A stretch of 64,000 nucleotides of DNA. It comes from Oreohelix idahoensis (lineage: Eukaryota > Mollusca > Gastropoda > Stylommatophora > Oreohelicidae). The notes under the pieces are model-generated. The model did not search any database. It had not been told where the DNA came from and saw only the letters and a program-made list of their open reading frames with translations. A program made the translations under genes and the position numbers. Within the stretch, counting starts at the first letter, position 1; each line of letters starts with the position of its first letter. Location of the stretch: positions 992,001 through 1,056,000 of the forward strand of contig JAMPIV010008527.1 of NCBI GenBank assembly GCA_024509875.1, in the 5' to 3' direction. Below are positions 32,746-43,989 of the stretch, in pieces.

Positions 32746-33772
32746 TGTTGCGTCCTTTTTGGATGCCTTAACAGTAGCAAAGTGGACATGTGTCTGGCTG
32801 CTGTTAAGAAAGAGTACGTATCAACTAAGATATTAAGAAGATAATAGTAGTTAAATTCATCGCGCACTAAAGTGCACATATTTTGTGCGTGGTATTGGTT
32901 TGCGCCTTGTTGCTAAACAAAGGGATGACGTATGAACCTCGAAGCAAGAGGAAGGCTAGGATTCTTTAAGAGATTAATCTGTGATTGTAACCCTTTTCTT
33001 TGGGTCAACAACTATGGATTCCTTGTTACATGGCCTTCCGTATGGAAGCTATCGCCATATGAATCTAAAAGTAAGTCATTCGTATAATTTGTGAAATAAA
33101 TTTATGTATAACTTGCCTTGAAGGAAGAATCTAGTCGAGTGTCAAACGGGAGGTCATTGCCCCATTTAATAGACGTCTTGAAAATGGATTCTCTTGAATA
33201 TTATCGGATCTAGCCTCATACGGTCAATTGCGTGCCAGAGGGAATTGCACTGAAAAATCTTAAAGATAAATATATATTTTGCTGTCCGTTGGACTTACGG
33301 ATGAAATTAGAGGTCAGTCAAAACTGAAGTCATCAGAATGTTTATGCACTGTTTATTATAAAGTCTCAACAAGGATATGCCGATGTTACGGACTTTGATG
33401 GTCCATGAGGCCAATTATTAAGAGAGTATTCTTCTGCAATTTATTGTCTACCCATGATCATGAAATGTTTGACTGCCCTTGAGGGGTTAGCCGTTACTAA
33501 GAACATTGTGTAAAGCAAGCTGTTCTGCTATGAATATAAAAATGCTGGAAGATGTTCTGCCTTATGATGTTCAACAATATTAATACCATACATCAATAAC
33601 ATATGGTATTATTTTATCGATGTGACTGTCCTAATAAATTGTTGCTAATCTTTGCAAACAACCATGAGTTCCAGCATAATACGATTGCCACTGTTGGTGT
33701 TGACATTGCCTTTATATTCAACGTTATCTTGCTTGAATTTCACCCCCGACATTCGCATAACTAACTACAACA
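32746..33772 (+). repeat. 3' LTR of element C
   Basis: Matches 20188-21190 closely. It is followed by TCTGGTGGGTCAG (33773-33785), identical to the 13 bases after the 5' LTR, which is unusual for the outer side of an LTR. Confidence 0.93.
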
Positions 33773-33887
33773 TCTGGTGGGTCAGACTGGCAATCAAACT
33801 AGAAAACCAAGAGCACTAATGCTTACAGCTGTATGGAGTCAAGAGAAAGGGGCCAGCAACTACTGCTAATACAAACTTTGATCTCAC

Positions 33888-33994
33888 CTTTGCTTTATCC
33901 TTGACACACAGGCCCACATTCTCACAATCTCTGATGATACAGTTCATGATGGTAGGGTCTGCATTCTGTCCTGACACACAAACAGCTGCTTCAA
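33888..33994 (-). CDS. Exon of FBXO11-like F-box gene (beta-helix repeats)
   Basis: A 107-base host exon with acceptor ...GATGCAG (33995 onward) and donor GTGAGA (33887-33882). It starts in phase 1 and ends in phase 0, encoding EAAVCVSGQNADPTIMNC then RDCENVGLCVKDKAK. This matches the part of FBXO11 that reads SAVCVSGQ...CNISDCENVGL, in the right-handed parallel beta-helix (CASH/PbH1 repeats) of this SCF ubiquitin-ligase substrate receptor. The family is known to recruit substrates such as BCL6 in vertebrates. No stop codons or frameshifts, and conserved Gly/Asn turns, argue that it is a functional exon. The element C LTR ends only about 100 bp downstream. The downstream exon was not found in the remaining 33.8 kb to the left, so that intron is at least that long. 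Confidence 0.88.
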
Positions 33995-34577
33995 CTGCAT
34001 CGGTCAAAAGCAAGAATAAGTGAATCACACAAACAAGGGCAAAATTGTCAAATGTGTCACACTGTCATAAATTTGATAGGTATTAGAGATAGATTTGGTC
34101 CCGTCTGAATAGAACAGAAAAAGTGGTAAATATGTGAAATAAGGTATGCGAAATAGATTTCACGAGTGGATAGTTTAAGAGTAGAATCTGTCACTGGATT
34201 GAGAAGATACTCTAGTCCAGCCTATCTTTACAACTGTACTTTGTTAGCAGACAATTCTACTCTCCATACATGTAACATATACGTTTAACCACTCACGCAC
34301 AGTTATGTGACAACAAAATGCACAAACGTGAAAACTATGGTAAATGGAGATTGGGTATGGGCTGGGCTGACCAACACTCTTAATTAAGTTTTTGTTTAGT
34401 TTATTATTGTCAGAACCAACTTATGCTGTGGATTTATAGGCTCGCTCCCTAGGAGCATGACCACAACATAATGGCTGACATAATAAATCAACACCTTTGA
34501 CAGGAAATTTTCTTTAATAAATAAGCACACAATGAAGCCACACACATCCAACAAAACGAATGAAATATATATATATA
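33995..34577. other. Host intron with one satellite monomer
   Basis: At about 34021-34068 the sequence (GAATCACACAAACAAGGGCA then AAATTGTCAAATGTGTCACA) is a diverged monomer of the 32-bp satellite found at 38962-39470. The rest is A+T-rich intron with no coding signal. The minus-strand frame at 34396-34629 is not supported. Confidence 0.5.
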
Positions 34578-36220
34578 CACCCATACCTCGACTTTCGTCG
34601 CTTCGACTTTCGTAGCTTCGCTCTTTCATCAGTTTTCTATTCTAACCACGTTTCCAAATTTCGCCGCTCGCTTCGCTCTTTCGTCGCATTTGGTCACAAC
34701 TGCACGTCATCTTGATTCTTTCGTCGTTCAGTCTTTGAACAGAAATCGTTCGGTGTGCACTGTTTTTTTTAAGTTGTCCGCAATGAATCTCTTATATTTG
34801 TCATTAAACATATTAATACTACTTATTTTTGTGATTAAAATAACAAAACTATTCACACTATATTATTTTTGTGATTATACTGTAAACAGTTCATAGTTAT
34901 TTTAGTGATAACAGTCTAATGACAGTGTTCATATCGTGATTATAAGACACGTGTACAGTTTTCATACTGTACTTTTTTGTGTGATTAGGCCTTATACAGT
35001 ACTACTTATTTTTGTGCTTTAATATATTCATAATGGGTTCTTAGTGTAGTGACAAAGTTAAAAGAACCCATAAGGTTCTCAATTTGCAAGAAAAGCTTAA
35101 GCTAACCAAACTTAATGAACAAGGCATCTTAAATGCTGAAATAGATCGCAGGCTAGGTGTACCAAGCAATACAGTTAGCACAATTGTAAAGAACAGAGCT
35201 AAAGTGTTAGAGGAAATTAAAAACGCTTCTCCAGTGCATACCAAACTTATTAGAAAGAGGCACAATTTAATTGGTGAGATGGAGAAAGTGTTAAATGTGT
35301 GGATTGAAGACCAAGTCAGCCACAACATTCCTCTAAGCCAAGATCTTATCCAGGCTAAAGCACAAACTTTATTTAATGCAATGAAGTTTGAACAAGGAGA
35401 GACATCAGCTGAAGAGACATTTGGAGCTAGCAGGGGCTGGTTTGAGAAATTTAAGAAAAAGTCAAATTTGCATAATATAGCAGTGAAGGGAGAATCAGCT
35501 AGCGCAGATACCGCAGCTGCAGGAGCTTTTCAAGTGAAGCTTGAAAAAATTATAGAAGAAGTTGGCTACACAAAGCAGCAGATCTTCAACGTAGAATAAA
35601 TTTTGACAGAAGTTCAAAAGTAAATAGTGGGCTAGAACACCAAATAGCTTCTTACAGAGAACTTCTTAGGGAAAGGAAGAAGACATCAATGAGGTAAACG
35701 TCTTTGCTCTCCTTTTTTCAAGACGCAACCGCCACAACCAACTTCAGTCACCCCTCCCTCTAACCCTTCAGATTCCGAGCTATCAACATCAGCCCCAGTT
35801 AGATCTCCTTCAAAGTGCCCTTCTCCTAAAAGAATTAGATTGAAATCCTCTAGTTCTGAAGATGAGCCACCTCAATTTTCTCCATCTGGTTTTCTATGTC
35901 TAGAATCCCCCTAAATTACCAACATTCAAAACTGCACATAATGTATATATTCATCGTCTACTTGCTTAAGAATGATTTTAAGGTAAAATAGCTATTTATG
36001 TATTTTGTTATTTTTTACTGTATTTTCTTTACTCTTATGTTTATTTCTGTTTATCTAGGTGTAGCACGCATTCGCAAGTATTATATAGTTAGTTATTTAC
36101 GTTTTTTGGCAGCCCTAATGCATTTGTAAGCTAAATAAAGGCTATGCTTCGACATTCGTCGATTTTCGACTTTCGTCATAGCTCTGGTCCCTAACCTGTC
36201 GAAAGAGTGAGGTATTGGTG
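34578..36220 (+). mobile_element. Tigger/pogo element with deleted catalytic domain
   Basis: Inverted termini CACCCATACCTCGACTTTCG (34578) and, at the right, a complement of CACCAATACCTCACTCTTTCG (ending 36220), each next to TA. TTCG-rich subterminal repeats (TTCGTCGCTTCGACTTTCGT) occur at both ends. The coding remnant is a Tigger transposase lacking its middle, so it can only have moved in trans. Confidence 0.88.
35041..35915 (+). pseudogene. Tigger transposase, N- and C-terminal parts fused
   Basis: The 171-residue frame at 35084-35599 contains the CENP-B-like DNA-binding region of Tigger transposases. The first helix-turn-helix is LNEQGILNAEIDRRLGVPSN. The second includes RKRHNLIGEMEKVLNVWIED, ASRGWFEKFKKKS and SADTAAAGAF, ending KQQIFNVE where the DDE core should begin (NVDET). 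After a junction at about 35596 the sequence continues with the usual C-terminal tail: SYRELLRERKK, SLLSFFK and a Pro/Ser-rich end to about 35915. The D-D-D catalytic domain (about 300 residues) is missing. The Tigger1-like identity is clear from colinear similarity on both sides of the deletion. Confidence 0.88.
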
Positions 36221-36222
36221 TA

Positions 36223-36224
36223 TA

Positions 36225-36316
<92 letters not shown>
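36223..36316. repeat. (TA)n microsatellite
   Basis: Over 80 bp of nearly perfect TA dinucleotides, preceded by TGTGTGTG. The apparent Ile-Tyr repeat ORF on the minus strand (36093-36350) is an artefact of this repeat. It starts at the TA target site of the Tigger element. Confidence 0.97.
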
Positions 36317-36320
<4 letters not shown>

Positions 36321-36475
36321 TGAGTCCGCTGGGAAGACAACATTAGACAATCTTTGAAGGATCGAGGACTAGAATGGAACCAGGCCAGGAGGAAGACAGC
36401 CGATAGGATAGTCTGGCGCTCTCTCTTCCAAACCTCTACACCTCACGGTAGAAGGGGAACGACTAAGTAAGTAAG
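36317..36475 (+). mobile_element. LINE ORF2 C-terminal remnant
   Basis: The plus strand, with shifts, encodes WEDNIRQSLKDRGLEWNQAR followed by RKTADRIVWRSL, the characteristic tail of a LINE ORF2 (W-x(n)-A-x-DR-x-x-WR). It is followed by the simple sequence AAGTAAGTAAGTATAT, possibly its tail. 5'-truncated fragment of a LINE different from the one at 45403-48620. Confidence 0.6.
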
Positions 36476-38961
36476 TATATATGCCAGAGAAACTTGCCTC
36501 AATTAATTTATCTGATAGCCTCATACATATCAGTATGTAAGCACTGTACAACCACTGTACTGGCTATCGCTCATCCTAGCAATCCAAAAATCTATGACAA
36601 AGTAATGCTCTAATCATGAACAACTTGTCATCTGTGGCCTGAAGATAACCACTGGACCCTACACTAATCCAGAATTACATACAATTATCCAACAGAACTA
36701 AATATGGCAATCCCTGGCTAATAATCCATATGAAGAACCGCACAGCAACTGGTTGGCGAAGGGAACAAGATGTCCGTCTACACGGAACGCTGACTTGAAA
36801 ACGACTGTCTTTTTGCGCCTAAACTTGTTCCCGCTTCCTGTCCTGTCACATGACCACGACGGTAGAGTAATCTCAGGGTTCCCAAAATCACAATGTAGCC
36901 AATCTGATATTTTGGCGAAAGAGCGCCATGACAATTATCCTTTAAACTCTTCACAACATCAAACATATAGAAATCAATATGAACATTAGTTACAGAATTA
37001 TGAAAATAACCCCATAAGTGCCCTCCCCTCTGTTGAGAAAAGATCCCGCAAGAAGTAAATTACCCTAAAAGGTCAAAGATTAACACTAGGGTATAGAATA
37101 GGCAATAAAGCAAAGAACAAAGTTCCTAGTTAAGCTATCCCGTAAAATAACAGTAATGGTAAAGAAAATAAAGGATGGTACAGTTTCCGTAACTAGAACG
37201 TACTTCCTCTCACTCTGTCATTCGTGGCCACATCAATAACACCTTACCTAATACTTGGTTAACAACCTCTTGAATGTAGACATCATCAATGTACATGAAT
37301 CATAATCCAGCGTTGTGCTTCTCCGAAGTGAGCCTCAGTTCCTCCATGAATAATTAATTGTCCTAATGGGGAACGTCTACTTTGGTGGTGCTTATTGGAT
37401 ATGATAATGTCCCATCAGACTGACCAAGACCCTACTCCACCTCCACGTGGTGGTCCTGGAAACAGGCTGCATCACTGCAGTCTGGCTGAGAGAGTAGAGA
37501 TCGAAGAGGGAAAGCAAACCCGGTCCCAAAAAATGCTGTGCTGAAGTCGAATGTGTCGGCCGAAAGGCGCAGATATCGCAGCTCCGGCGTAAACAGACAC
37601 AACACAACCAACGTCCTTTTCAGGACGAACGAGGAAGAAGAAGACATCAGATAGTTCATGTAGCAAAATATAAACAAAGATCTAGTGTTCACAGTAGACA
37701 GTACTTCCACTAGTTAAAGGAAACATCTGGTTGGTAAACTGTTAATTAAAAAATGCTGATGAGGGTATATCCTATCGGTTTTTCAGCTGGTTTGTGATCT
37801 GTACTAAATTAGGAAGAAAACAAAACATTTAACCACAATCAATATCCTATCCTATCACGCGTCGCTCAACTGGTACGGGTTTGGGTTTAGGTATGCGCCT
37901 TCCCCCTCCCACCCGGTAAAACACTCAGCGCACAATATAAGTGTTAATTTAATTATGACTACTTTACAAATATCACTTGTCATTGCTAGTTATTTGTTTC
38001 GCCACATGATATTACACTAGTCACTTATATAAGTACACATAATGAATTAGAAGTGAATTTATATTCCGCCAATTGTCAGTCGCCTAGTGTATTTATTAGT
38101 CAATTAAAACATCTCTTTCTGTGTGATAGCTGGTGATTAAATCCACATTACAACTTGGAAAATTTAGATATGCGTTATTTAATATGCTAGTATTAGCACT
38201 TAGAAAATCCCAGTGAATTATAGTGATAACTTAACACATTAAATCACTTAAATGCTAATATCTATTACCGCAATCAGAAATGAAACAATCTCCACAATGG
38301 CTCTAGAATAACGAGCTAGATTTTCCAAACTTTCTTAGCAACTAGATAACTGACTTTGGGAGGACGGAGTATTTATACAGAAATAGTGTTATTTCACAAA
38401 AGGTTGCGAGAATTCACGCCTTCGGCCCTATCAGGGGAAATCAACGGGTTTGACCCCCGAGGTAAAAAACTTCTGCTCACCGATGCCGAAACAACATCAC
38501 AAAGCCCTGGCCATGCGAACAGGCCTTCTTTGATTTCGTCCGCTGCAGTAGATCAAATACTTCCAAGGTACGGGAATAATCTTATAGCCCTTGATTTGCT
38601 TATGTCCCCTGAAATGATGGACATCAAACCGTTACGTGGCAAATTCCTGTCGGTCATCTCCCCTTCAAAGAACTGATTATCTATACGCCCTCTTCTGTCT
38701 GTCAACCAATGATGATTGGCAATCAGCTCGTGTGATAATTACGATAAATGAATCATGCTCTTGCTGACTTATCTAGCATGTACGAATGTAGGTAAACAAC
38801 TTGTCAGCACATGAAACCAGAAGAAATAGGCGTGGCTTCAACAGTGAGTAATTCTGTTAGCAAATTGCATGGTTTTGTGTAGCAAAAATTATAAACCTTA
38901 GATGGGGAAGCAAAGGTGGACGGGTCACTGTTGCACTATTTACATATATACGTGACACACA
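36476..38961. other. Host intron, no supported gene
   Basis: About 2.5 kb. I looked here for the missing FBXO11-like exon and for transposon genes and found neither. Short frames at 36753-36989 (plus), 37392-37710 (minus) and 38356-38676 (plus) have no domain I recognise. 37900-38400 is A+T-rich with short TTAATTAA-like runs and might be an old, unrecognised repeat. Confidence 0.4.
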
Positions 38962-39720
38962 CAAAGAAGGACAAGATTGTCAAGTGTATCACACAAGCAA
39001 GGACAAGATTGCCAAGGGTATCATATAAAAAGGGCAAGATTGTCAAGGGTATCATATAAAAAGGACAAGATTGTCAAGTGTACCATATAAACAAGGACAA
39101 GATTGTCAAGTGTACCACATAAACAAGGACAAGATTGTCAAGTGTATCACATAAACAAGGACAAGATTGTCAAGTGTACCACATAAATGACAAGATTGTC
39201 AAGTGTATCACATAAACAAGATTGTCAAGTGTACCACATAAATGACAAGATTGTCAAGTGTATCACATAAACAAGGACAAGATTGTCAAGTGTATCACAT
39301 AATGACAAGATTGTCAAGTGTACCATATAAACAAGGACAAGAATGTCAAGTGTATTACACAAACAAGGACAAGATTGTCAAGTGTATCACATAAACAGGG
39401 ACAAGACAGTCAGGTGTATCACATAATCAATGACAAGATTGTCAGCTGTTTCAGACTAGACTGTCAAGTGGCACACACAGAAAAGAGCAAGCATGACACA
39501 AACAAGAACAAACTTATCACATACTGCACATAAACAAGAACATGTTTGTCAAGTGGCACACACAGATAAAAGCAAGCATAACACAAACAAGAACAAACTT
39601 ATCACATAAACAAGAACATGTTTGTCAAGTGGCACACACAGATAACAGCAAGCATGGCATAAACAAGGACAAGTTTGTTAAATGTAGCACATAAACAATA
39701 ACATGTTTGACAAGTATTGT
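38962..39720. repeat. Satellite-like tandem repeat, about 32-bp unit
   Basis: From about 38962 to 39470 a 32-bp unit (core GACAAGATTGTCAAGTGTA with CACATAAACAAG) is repeated roughly fifteen times, with short-form units lacking ACAAGG. It degrades from 39470 to 39720 into longer units carrying GTTTGTCAAGTGGCACACA. Each unit contains the imperfect palindrome GACAAGATTGTC. There are no spacers of unique sequence. The plus-strand frame at 39318-39533 is a read-through of the repeat. Confidence 0.93.
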
Positions 39721-40757
39721 AGATTTAGATATTAAACGGGTCAATTACTCCTCCAACCTGCCTCCCCTCCAACCTATAGACAAGTAATTAGTTTTATATT
39801 ACTTTAATAATCACAAGACCACACTTCTAACAGGAACTGATCAATTCAGACATTCTCACGTTACATGTTTTCTATGTGCTCAAACTGTCTAGAACTTTAA
39901 GAAACACAAAACAGCCAATCTTATTTCTGTGTGACTACTAAAATGCAAAGGATCTATAAGTCTATGATGTTACTAAATGCAGGATCTGATTTCCAATGCA
40001 GTGATATTACATACAACCAATATCTAATCTCTAATTATATGATGTTATTTACATCCAGGAAGCAAAGAACATGAAGAAAAATAACACTATTTCTAATTTG
40101 GGTCTCCATATCAGAAAATAACACTATTTCTAATTTGGGTCTCCATATCATTCTTCTACTGTGTCTTTCATTCTGGAATCCTGCTTCAAATGTTCCTCTC
40201 CATGTATCTGTGTCTTCCTTTATGCTCCCTGTGGAATCTGGTCCACTGTTTGTTGTGGGTGGCTATCTCTTGTCATGTCTAGTGTGAGACTGATCCACAA
40301 TAATTTTCTTTGGTTATCTCAAGACTATATTTCAAGACTGTTTCTGTCAGTTTTTGCATTTCTAGTCCAGAGTAACATGACAGCTGTGACCTCCATAAGA
40401 AAACCATTGAACAAAGTAGCTTTCTATAAATTCCTGCTCAAACTCTGTGGATAAACATTGAGGAGCTACAGTGGAGGTCTATTTCCATCAACTACTGCAG
40501 GATTTCAGTTACATATCAAAGCATCTGATGGTAAGTGCTATTGCTCACCAAGAAAACAGTGGCCATATTGGATTGTAATGCTATATTTCTGTTCATTAAG
40601 GTTCTTTTAGTCATGTACACCAAATCTGAATGGTAAGCTCATTATTTGGCCAACTCATAATTACACATTGATAATTTGTGTCAGAATAAATTTTGATTAA
40701 CTTTAATTGATCTTAAGCTGGTGAACTTTGAATTTAGTATCTACAAACAGTAAAACA
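39721..40757 (-). other. Host intron with probable LINE remnant
   Basis: At about 40100-40320 the minus strand, with frame changes, resembles a LINE ORF2 tail (pattern W.....HPQQTVD.IPQG...KTQ). Just before it a segment of about 43 bp (GAAAATAACACTATTTCTAA core) is duplicated in tandem at 40074 and 40117. No functional gene seen. Confidence 0.4.
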
Positions 40758-41044
40758 GCTGGAGCTGGGTTGGTCATGTCCTCAGAAGAGACCCCGATGC
40801 CATCACAAGAACAGCTATGCTTTGGACCCTTGATGGAAAACGAAAGAGAGGCCGACCAAAAACAACCTGGCGGAGGACTGTGGAGGCTGAGATGCAAAGA
40901 ATGAACCAGAGTTGGGGCACTGTACGAAGGATGGCCACCGACCGAGCAAAGTGGAATCAATTTGTTGTTGCCCTACAAGACGCCACTAGGCGTGATGGCC
41001 ACTGACTGCTTTGACGGTCGGCGGCTAAGGATCAAAGAAGAAGA
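40758..41044 (+). mobile_element. 5'-truncated APE-type LINE copy
   Basis: A 287-bp 3' fragment of the same LINE as at 45403-48620, ending GATCAAAGAAGAAG. Flanked by a 13-bp duplication AAACAGTAAAACA (40745-40757 and 41045-41057), showing insertion by target-primed reverse transcription with 5' truncation. It encodes the extreme C-terminus: AMLWTLDGKRKRGRPKTTWR, then EAEMQRMNQSWGTVRRMATD. A clean, young-looking copy. Confidence 0.93.
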
Positions 41045-41057
41045 AAACAGTAAAACA

Positions 41058-43470
41058 ACACTGCAGCATTAACAATACTGGCAACAGATCAAAATTTTGG
41101 CAAGATCTGTTTGAAAAAATGCTTTAGAATTTGATGGAAAGTTTATGTGCCACATCTCATGATGGATAAACCATCTTTTTCTCTTCCATGTACCATGCCT
41201 GCTGACACTGGTAATCATGTCTTTCCAAAACTTCCTGCCCCTAGTGCTTCCATCAATTCTGTTGTTGATCTCTGTCCAGTAAAAAATAGACAATTAAAGA
41301 AGGCAAAATATGACACGTTTTTGTTCCACTGCTGGCTGGTCACATGAATAAAAGACTAAGACAAAAGCTGAATGCACATGTTAAACAAAACTCACCAACA
41401 GATAAACTCTTAATTTTACAATGATCAATGATTGGTTGTGCATTTTCTGCCACTTCCAGAGCATAATGGTGGTGATGGGGAATGGTGGACGAACTGTCTG
41501 GGGAAAACTGAAAAACAGCAAGCAGAGAACAAAATAATGACTAACTTATGTCTTATAATTGTAAATTATGAATTATCAACATATGACACACATAACTTGG
41601 TGTCAGAAACAATTTCTCAGCTGAAGGTTCAACAAAAATTTAGACATTTCCTATTTGGCAGATACAAACTTAAAGAACTAAAAGCATCATTTTTTTGTAT
41701 GTAGTCTCACAGCTCTTCCACATACTTTTTATAATTGCTCATGAGCTTCTTGATCCCAATGGAGTAGAACATTCCGGGCATCCCTGAAGCCAAGCATGAA
41801 CCACTTCTTAGAGCAGTCATAATCGTCCTGACAATTGTGAACCCTTCTACCATTTCAATGATTGTTTTTTCAGCCTTGAACTTATCAACACAATGTGCTA
41901 TTATTCTGTTGCTGACACTCTGAGTGCATGAAACAGAAAGATGATGCAGCCTTGGTCAGCTTTTGTCTCTAATTCACAAACTGCCTGTATTTTGTCCTTT
42001 CCTTGTATATGTTTAGACCCAATTGCTCTGAACTCTCATAAGGTATTCTTAACCAGTCTTACATTTGGTTACAGTAATGGGTGTTATGATTAAAACTCAT
42101 AACACATCGTTCTTTATCATTTGGGTCTCGATTGAAGATACCATGTTGTTGATGTACTGTATCCATGGGTTACCCGGAAGTACATCATTGTCATTTGGTG
42201 CAGTTTTAGCAGAAGTAAAAACCGGTCTCAACTTGGCAAAAGTCAAGGAGCCTTCAAGGCCTTTCCTATGTGTTCTTCAATGTGGACTGACGCATATTTG
42301 TCCAGCTCCTAGAATGTGTTAATTCTACAGAGTCCTATCGTGTGCCAACATTTAGATCGCTCACATGCTTCGCTGGGTTGATGCTAAAGATTTATATTGA
42401 GAGAAGTGTATGCTGTATTGATGTACAGCAGGTACGTGAGTTGGCACTGTTAAAATAAAGTCTGCATGAAAATGTACATCTTATCATTAGTAGATGGATT
42501 AGCGATGCTCAAGACTGGCTAGGTATAGGCCATCGTCTTACATACATATTGAATTTACTGGAGCTTGTACTACAAATAAATATTATGTCGTCTTAACGTC
42601 TAACCTGGCCTTGCAGCTTCTTTATTGTTGGAGATCAGGTTTGTGCAAGAAGGCTGAATGTAAAACTGTAACCGGCATATCTGCATGCCTTATTACTTGT
42701 TAAAGAAGGGACCTCTTCGAAGTACACCTTCAAATAAAATACAAGGACTAACATTACTACTGAAGGTGAATATAACCCAAACGTTACAGATGGGGTTGCT
42801 ACAAGGGACAGAGGAGCAACACTATCTAAAATCTAGACTGTCTAGCTGTTTTGTCAGAGTTACCGAATTCCATTTCTGCTGGTTCTTCTTCTTCGTTCAC
42901 TTTCAGACGTCAACTTGAATATGTTCAACAAAAGCAGTGGTCAGCTTGAGGCTGATGGCATCTCCAAAGAGTTTTTGAAGGAATGGTACTGGTGATGGCC
43001 AAATGTGCTTTCTCTGTCAACCTCTTATGTTGAGCATCTTTGAAGCAGATGTTCAGTAGCCATTTTATTGGTGCCACTATCAGTAGTTCCTATCTGTTGC
43101 TTGTTGAACAGATGGTATCCCAATCTGTTGTGGATTTCTGCTGGTTGATATTGATTTCATAATCCGGTCAAATACAGTAAGAAGATAAATGGTGGCAAGA
43201 GGCAACCATACCACAGTCCAATTCTCAAAGGGCTTAGTCAATTGCCCTTCATCAAGAATTTTACATTTTATGCCCTGATGTTTTCTTTTTCAAGTTAACC
43301 TACTTAATAGAGACTTCATAACGCCCCATTAGTTTCAAAGTACAAAAGTTAATGAATACTTCTCAATTAGTTCTTTTTATTGTCTCAAGTATATGTTTTC
43401 CCATGATGATCTCATTGCTACAATTTTCTGTTCGTGTTTTTCCATTCAGGTCACCTGTCAAGACTGAAAT
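41058..43470. other. Host intron with weak transposon remnants
   Basis: No gene with confident support. At about 41700-41830 the minus strand reads, with shifts, like a mariner-type C-terminus (FYS.GIKKLMSNYKKYVEEL), possibly an old fragment. 41069-41293 and 42900-43260 (minus) have LINE-like composition but no diagnostic motif. I searched this stretch for the missing host exon without success. Confidence 0.35.
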
Positions 43471-43989
43471 CAGGGTTCATAGCAAATTTCTTCAAGCATT
43501 TTCCAGGCTTTTTCCAGGTTTTTCCAGGTCCAGCACGTGATTTTCAAAGATGGAAAACTCTAATATTTTCCTCATCTAATTTTCTCAGATATAATTATCA
43601 CTTTGCTGATCAGCAATCCGGAGCATTACCGTCTCTCATTACCAAGGGTGTTTGCAGATTTCTTTAAAAAGAACTTTTTTTTTTTAAATTCATAAAAGAT
43701 TGAAAAACGGACATCTTTTCCAAGTTTTTAGTGAATTTGTTCAACATCAGCGCAATAAAATGTTAGTGACATGGATGGTAATGAATAAAATAAGCTTGAT
43801 TGACGTATTGATTTAACGATTAACCATGTATATCAACATAAAAGGCTAATAAAATTGGAATAAAATGTTTAAAAAAAACTGTATTTTTCGTGTTTGTCTT
43901 TTTTGAATGTATTCTGCGTCTGTGGCATCTGACAATGAGCGTTTGTAAATGTTTGAGTAGTTAAGTACCTCTAGTTGGAGTCTGAGCTG

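Larger units (their letters stand above)
20188..33772 (+). mobile_element. LTR retrotransposon C (Ty3/gypsy, Gmr1-like), host of three DNA transposons
   Basis: LTRs at 20188-21190 and 32746-33772 (TGTTGCG...ACAACA) flank a plus-strand gag-PR-IN-RT-RNase H closely related to element B in protein sequence but with a different LTR. It has several stops and frameshifts and mutated catalytic residues in protease and RT, so it is older than B. It was successively hit by a CACTA-ended element (25942-27985), a piggyBac (about 28663-29997) and a mariner (30747-32115). No target-site duplication is visible at the outer edges, and 13 bp of internal sequence follow the right LTR (see findings). Confidence 0.93.

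Noticed and set aside
36093..36350. ORF with a long Ile-Tyr repeat
   Set aside because: Direct translation of a (TA)n microsatellite.
39318..39533. 71-residue ORF across the satellite
   Set aside because: Read-through of the 32-bp repeat.
38962..39720. Regularly spaced repeats resembling a CRISPR array
   Set aside because: Repeats are contiguous with no unique spacers, units vary in length, and the context is an animal intron. It is a tandem satellite.
41700..41830. Mariner C-terminus fragment
   Set aside because: Similarity is limited to about 25 residues with frame changes; too weak to list as an element.
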